Shown piece after piece: positions 60,395 to 64,000 of a DNA stretch of 64,000 nt (its first letter is position 1; each line of letters opens with the position of its first letter). Origin of the DNA: Methanoprimaticola sp047501175 (GTDB lineage: Archaea; Thermoplasmatota; Thermoplasmata; Methanomassiliicoccales; Methanomethylophilaceae); the NCBI RefSeq assembly GCF_047501175.1, contig NZ_JBEQWH010000001.1:186001-250000 (forward strand), in the 5' to 3' direction. A model generated the notes under the pieces. The model saw nothing but the letters and a program-made list of their open reading frames with translations. It made no database searches and was not told where the DNA came from. A program made the translations under genes and the position numbers.

Positions 60395-61840
60395 TCACAG
60401 GTCGTTCCCGCTGTAGGACAGCCCGAAGCTCTTGTTGATCACCGGGAAGTCCGGGACGACGTTCCCGGGGACGGCATGGCACATGCCGAACCAGTTGACG
60501 AACGACGGGTCCCTGACGTTGTACCTCCATATCCTCCCGTCGCGGATGGAGACCGAGTGGACGAGCTCCCCTCTGGGGGCCTCCACCACCGACACGTGGA
60601 ACCCGTCCTCCACCGACGGCCTGACGCGGGTCTCGCCCGGCTCCATCGACTGTATGCACTGGTGTATCAGGCTGAGCGACTCGGTCATCTCCCCGAGCCT
60701 GACCATCGTCCTCCCGTGGACGTCGCCGCTCGTGTCCGATACCACCGAGAGCCCGAGGTCGCCGTACGTCTCGTAGGGCAGCTCCTTCCTCACATCGGAG
60801 ACGATTCCGCTGGCGCGTGCCACCGGTCCGACCGCCCCGATCCCCTCCGCCTTATCCCTGCGGAGGGTCCCGGTGGTCTCCATGCGGTCCATGAGGCCGG
60901 GGCTCTCCATCATCTCCGCCAGGTCCTCTATCTCGAACTTGATGGCTATCAGGAAGTCGTCCAGCTCCTTGAGCCTCCGGTCGGGTATGTCGCGCCTCAC
61001 CCCTCCCGGGACGACGCTGTTCATCAGGAGGCGGTGGTTCGTCAGACCCATGTTCATCCTCAGGACCTTCTCCTGGATCCCGCCGCCGACGGCGGACGGG
61101 ACGCAGAAGGCCGTGTCCGTGCAGACGCCGGACACCCCGCCGATGTGGTTGTACAGCCGCTCCATCTCCGCGAGGATCACCCTGATCAGCCTCGCCCTCT
61201 CGGGTATCTCGCAGGACGACTCCATGACCTCGGAGTACGCTATGCAGTTGGCCACGCACGTGTCGCCGGAGATCCTCTCCACCAGGCGCGAGTCGTCGAA
61301 GGAAGCTGGCTTCTCCAGCAGCTTCTCGATCCCCCTGTGGGTGTAGCCCAGGGTGGGGTTGAGCTCGATGACCGGCTCCCCGGCGACGCTGAACCTGAAG
61401 TGTCCCGGCTCGATTATCCCGGCATGCACCGGCCCGACGGGTATCTCGAACACGTCCTCCCCGACGGTGCGGTTCCTGGGAATCGGGATCCTCGCCTCGT
61501 ACTCCCTGCTGTAGGGGGTCTTCTGCAGCGGGTACCCGTCCCCGATCCTGCGGTAGACAAGGGGCTCGCGGGGGCCGTCATCGAAGCGGACGCCGGACAT
61601 CTCCGACATCAGCCTCTCGAACGGCATCGCGTTCGGGACCACCCCGGATACGGGCACCGCGGACGACCCGAGCATGTACGACAGGCGCGTGACGTCCGCG
61701 CCCTTCCTGAACAGCATGTTCACGACCCTCGGCTCGCCCTCCTCGGCGAACATGGTCATGAGGCGGTGCCCGTCCCTGACCAGGCCCGAGCACTGGTTGA
61801 GCACCTCGTTCCTTCCCAGCCGGATGTCCGTGAGCGTCAT
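60395..61840 (-). CDS. NuoD/HyfG-like large subunit lacking NiFe ligands
   Basis: 481 residues from the ATG at 61840, which overlaps the stop of the membrane subunit. An N-terminal NuoC-like part is followed by the NuoD-like domain with GPVHAGIIEPGHFRF and TLGYTHRGIEKL. At the first ligand site it reads RISGDTCVANCIAYSEVME instead of RxCGxC, and at the C-terminus RDPSFVNWFGMCHAVPGNVV instead of DPCxxC, so neither CxxC pair of a [NiFe] hydrogenase is present. Ends FGLSYSGNDL as in hydrogenase-4-like proteins. Energy-converting hydrogenase-related (Ehr) complexes show this loss; the substrate is unknown. Confidence 0.88.
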   Translation of the reverse strand: MTLTDIRLGRNEVLNQCSGLVRDGHRLMTMFAEEGEPRVVNMLFRKGADVTRLSYMLGSSAVPVSGVVPNAMPFERLMSEMSGVRFDDGPREPLVYRRIGDGYPLQKTPYSREYEARIPIPRNRTVGEDVFEIPVGPVHAGIIEPGHFRFSVAGEPVIELNPTLGYTHRGIEKLLEKPASFDDSRLVERISGDTCVANCIAYSEVMESSCEIPERARLIRVILAEMERLYNHIGGVSGVCTDTAFCVPSAVGGGIQEKVLRMNMGLTNHRLLMNSVVPGGVRRDIPDRRLKELDDFLIAIKFEIEDLAEMMESPGLMDRMETTGTLRRDKAEGIGAVGPVARASGIVSDVRKELPYETYGDLGLSVVSDTSGDVHGRTMVRLGEMTESLSLIHQCIQSMEPGETRVRPSVEDGFHVSVVEAPRGELVHSVSIRDGRIWRYNVRDPSFVNWFGMCHAVPGNVVPDFPVINKSFGLSYSGNDL

Positions 61841-63300
61841 GCCATCGCCCCCGTCACCGCTCTCACCGCCCCGTCGATCCATTCGACGGCCCTCTCGGGC
61901 ATGAACAGTCCGAGGAGCAGGGTGCATCCCAGCAGCACGGCGAGCGGGAGGTACCTGGATGCGCGGGAGTGCCTCTCGATGTCCCTGCCCGGATCCCCGG
62001 ACAGCATCGGGTACACGTTCCTGACGAACCCGCCGAACACGATCGCCAGCAGGACCACCATCAGCCCGGTCACCCATGCCATGCCGGCGTCCAGCGACCC
62101 GAATATGAGCCCGAACTCGCCGACGAACACCGCGAACGGGGGGCATCCGACTATCGCGAGGGTCCCCGCGGCCATCATCGCCGACGTGAAGGGGAGGCTC
62201 TTCGAAACTCCGCGGATGCTCCTCATCTCGCGCGTCCCGTAGGACTGTATGATGTTCCCAGCGGAGAAGAACAGGATGGGCTTGGTCAGCGAATGGGCGA
62301 CGATCTGGACCATGGCCGCCCCGATGGCGACCGGAGTGCCTATGCCGAAGCCTATCGCAATGAGCCCCATGTTCTCTATAGACGAGTATGCCAGCATCCT
62401 CTTGAGGTCCCTGGCGGACACGATGAAGAAGGCCGCGGCGCCCAGCGAGAGCAGGCCGAACACCAGCATTATGGTGGACGCGAACCCGGGGTTGACCATC
62501 TCGGACACCGCGTAGAACCTGACCACGCCGTACATGGCGCAGTTGAGCAACACCGCGGACAGCAGGCCGCTGACCGGGCTCGGGGCCTGGCTGTGGGCGT
62601 CCGGGAGCCACGAGTGGAGCGGGACGAACCCGACCTTCGTGCCGAACCCGACTATGATCAGCACCATGGCCATCTTCATCAGGGTCGGGTCGAGCTCGTC
62701 GGCGGCGGCCATGAGGGCCGGCCAGTCCAGGGACATCCCCGAGTCTATAGCCCCGACGGTGGACGCGTACACCAGGGTGAATCCCGCCAGCGCTATGGTT
62801 ATCCCGACCGAGCAGAGTATTATGTACTTCCAGGCGGCCTCGGTCGACTCCTCGTTGTGGTAGAATCCCACGAGGAACGTGGAGACCAGGGTGGTGGCGC
62901 CTATGCCGAGCCATACGATGGCCATCGAACGGACGGTGAAGGTCAGCATCATCACCGAGATGAAGACGATCATGAGACAGTAGTAGTGTCCCTGGTCGGT
63001 CCCGCTGACCTTCCCCTCTTCCACCTCCAGGCCTATGTACGCCCTGGAGTAGACCGACGCCATCAGGCCGATGAACGCCACGAGCATCATGAACACGGCG
63101 GACACCTGGTCCATGTAGAACAGGCCCTCGTCGATCACGTTCCCGTCGAGGACCGGCAGGCACAGGACGGCGGACACGGCCAGCAGTGCGGCGGAGCATA
63201 CGGGCATGACCGTCGCGACCCTCGGGTCCCGCCTCATGCGGATGCAGACCAGGGACGATGCGACCATCGCGACGATCATGACGGCCAGGACGGCGTTCAT
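61837..63300 (-). CDS. Antiporter-like membrane subunit (HyfF/NuoL-N type)
   Basis: 487 residues, about 14 hydrophobic segments. The proton-translocation signatures of the complex I/Mrp antiporter family are visible: FGTKVGFVPLHSWLPDAHSQ (Lys and His in TM helices), the preceding AAWKYIILCSVG (Lys) and KRMLAYSSIENMGLIAIG. The ATG overlaps the HyfE-like stop (ATGA). It would pump H+ or Na+ driven by the peripheral arm. Confidence 0.93.
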   Translation of the reverse strand: MNAVLAVMIVAMVASSLVCIRMRRDPRVATVMPVCSAALLAVSAVLCLPVLDGNVIDEGLFYMDQVSAVFMMLVAFIGLMASVYSRAYIGLEVEEGKVSGTDQGHYYCLMIVFISVMMLTFTVRSMAIVWLGIGATTLVSTFLVGFYHNEESTEAAWKYIILCSVGITIALAGFTLVYASTVGAIDSGMSLDWPALMAAADELDPTLMKMAMVLIIVGFGTKVGFVPLHSWLPDAHSQAPSPVSGLLSAVLLNCAMYGVVRFYAVSEMVNPGFASTIMLVFGLLSLGAAAFFIVSARDLKRMLAYSSIENMGLIAIGFGIGTPVAIGAAMVQIVAHSLTKPILFFSAGNIIQSYGTREMRSIRGVSKSLPFTSAMMAAGTLAIVGCPPFAVFVGEFGLIFGSLDAGMAWVTGLMVVLLAIVFGGFVRNVYPMLSGDPGRDIERHSRASRYLPLAVLLGCTLLLGLFMPERAVEWIDGAVRAVTGAMA

Positions 63301-63956
63301 TCCCTCAGCCTCCTGAGGAAGGACACGTCGACCGAATTGAACGACTTGTTGATCCTGTCCGCGAATATGCCTATGATGATCAGCGCGACCAGGACGTCGA
63401 AGAACGCCCCCAGCTCGACGATCAGGGGCATGCCGTGGGAGAGCGCGAGGGCGCTCATGAACAGGCCGTTCTCCATCATCAGCAGCCCGACGGTCTCCGT
63501 GATCGCCTTGCGTCTGGTGCACATCATCAGCAGGCCTATGAGGATCATCGACACGGACAGCGCGAGACAGTTCCTCTCCACCGTGTGTATCGATGTGAGC
63601 AGGGGCTCGGTGATGTAGTACGATATTATGATCAGCAGTCCGGAGATCAGCAGCGACCCGGGGATCCCGATGGTCATCTCCACCTCCCTGTCCACGTGGA
63701 TCTTGCTCATGATGTAGTTGAGCATCCTCGGCATGAGGATCACCTTGAGGGCCACCGTAAGGAAGCACATGATGTAGATGTGCGGGGTGTCCGAGGACCA
63801 GGCGACGATGAACGCCAGGGCGGCTAGGAACACGGACTGCAGCGAGAACAGGTTTATCAGGGTCTTCATGCGCGTGCTGGCTATCGCCATCACGGTCGTG
63901 AGGAGCATCAGCACGGCGCACAGGTCGATCAGATTTCCGGTGATTGCGGCTTCCAT
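63297..63956 (-). CDS. HyfE-like (NuoK-related) membrane subunit
   Basis: 219 residues with about seven hydrophobic segments and two acidic membrane residues as in the NuoK-like half (ETVGLLMMENGLFM). HyfE-type subunits are a NuoK-like domain with extra helices. It lies between the antiporter-like subunit and the next membrane subunit at the window edge, in the usual hydrogenase-4 order. Confidence 0.85.
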   Translation of the reverse strand: MEAAITGNLIDLCAVLMLLTTVMAIASTRMKTLINLFSLQSVFLAALAFIVAWSSDTPHIYIMCFLTVALKVILMPRMLNYIMSKIHVDREVEMTIGIPGSLLISGLLIIISYYITEPLLTSIHTVERNCLALSVSMILIGLLMMCTRRKAITETVGLLMMENGLFMSALALSHGMPLIVELGAFFDVLVALIIIGIFADRINKSFNSVDVSFLRRLRE

Positions 63957-63967
63957 ACTTCATCCCT

Positions 63968-64000
63968 CACAGAATATACAGCGATATCAGAGCCAGCAGC
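63968..64000 (-). CDS. C-terminal end of another membrane subunit (probably HyfC/NuoH type)
   Basis: Only the last ten codons (LLALISLYIL, then TGA) are within the window. The hydrophobic end and the place before the HyfE-like gene suggest the NuoH/HyfC-type subunit; the family cannot be verified from ten residues. Confidence 0.4.

Noticed and set aside
59645..62242. Very long open frame (865 codons) on the plus strand opposite the hydrogenase-like operon
   Set aside because: It is antisense to well-conserved subunits; the frame is open only because of GC-rich codon bias, and its translation is Arg/His/Pro-rich without protein-like features.
61969..63618. Second long plus-strand frame (549 codons) opposite the membrane subunits
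   Set aside because: Same reason: antisense of genuine antiporter-like and HyfE-like genes, extremely charged and repetitive composition.

Overview
The window looks archaeal, most probably from a gut-type Methanomassiliicoccales (Thermoplasmata) methanogen. TATA-like boxes lie about 25 bases upstream of start codons (many genes look leaderless), the one tRNA gene has no encoded CCA, and the right end carries an archaeal-style hydrogenase-related membrane complex. InlB-type repeat surface proteins and DUF4143 ATPases are frequent in that order. The order-level assignment is inference. I found one stop among the confidently called genes that is TAG; nearly all others are TGA, which fits a pyrrolysine-decoding archaeon.

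Layout. Positions 1-6700 are chromosomal accessory DNA: the C-terminal part of a COG2958/HrgA-like protein, two AAA+DUF4143 ATPases on the minus strand, each with its own upstream repeat or palindrome, a membrane-anchored M3 metallopeptidase, a frameshifted nucleotidyltransferase and transposase debris. Positions 6724-27313 form a defence island: an AT-rich 1061-residue nuclease-STAND NTPase resembling an Avs protein, a decayed IS (10021-11755), a damaged phospholipase D-like gene, then a complete type 1-like BREX operon (brxA-brxB-brxC-pglX-pglZ-brxL) followed by a DUF3800 gene. The BREX operon is odd in three ways: brxB carries an in-frame UAG, the target-recognition part of pglX is AT-rich and looks swapped, and brxL has an N-terminal Swt1/HEPN domain but lacks the C-terminal Lon-like domain.

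Positions 27493-59128 are a 31.6 kb integrated element. It is bounded by a perfect 22-base direct repeat, the right copy of which is the 3' part of a tRNA-Pro(CGG) gene. A tyrosine integrase lies inside the left end, with an overlapping ribbon-helix-helix gene and a divergent second one across two 31-bp operator-like repeats. Almost everything else runs leftward in tightly overlapping genes. From right to left these are: a winged-helix protein, a block of small genes including a serine recombinase, a transglutaminase-like protein, two zinc-ribbon membrane proteins, five large secreted or anchored surface proteins, a DUF3800 protein, small membrane proteins, a P-loop NTPase with a C-terminal HTH, two HExxH metallopeptidase-like paralogues, a second DUF3800 protein and several basic-tailed unknowns. 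I see no capsid, terminase, tail or replicase gene that I recognise. A membrane-enveloped (pleomorphic-type) provirus or an undescribed integrative plasmid fits best, but this is inference.

Positions 59110-64000 are host chromosome: tRNA-Pro, a universal stress protein and a minus-strand operon for a hydrogenase-4-like membrane complex. Its large subunit lacks the NiFe-binding CxxC pairs, so it is probably an energy-converting-hydrogenase-related (Ehr-type) complex rather than a hydrogenase.
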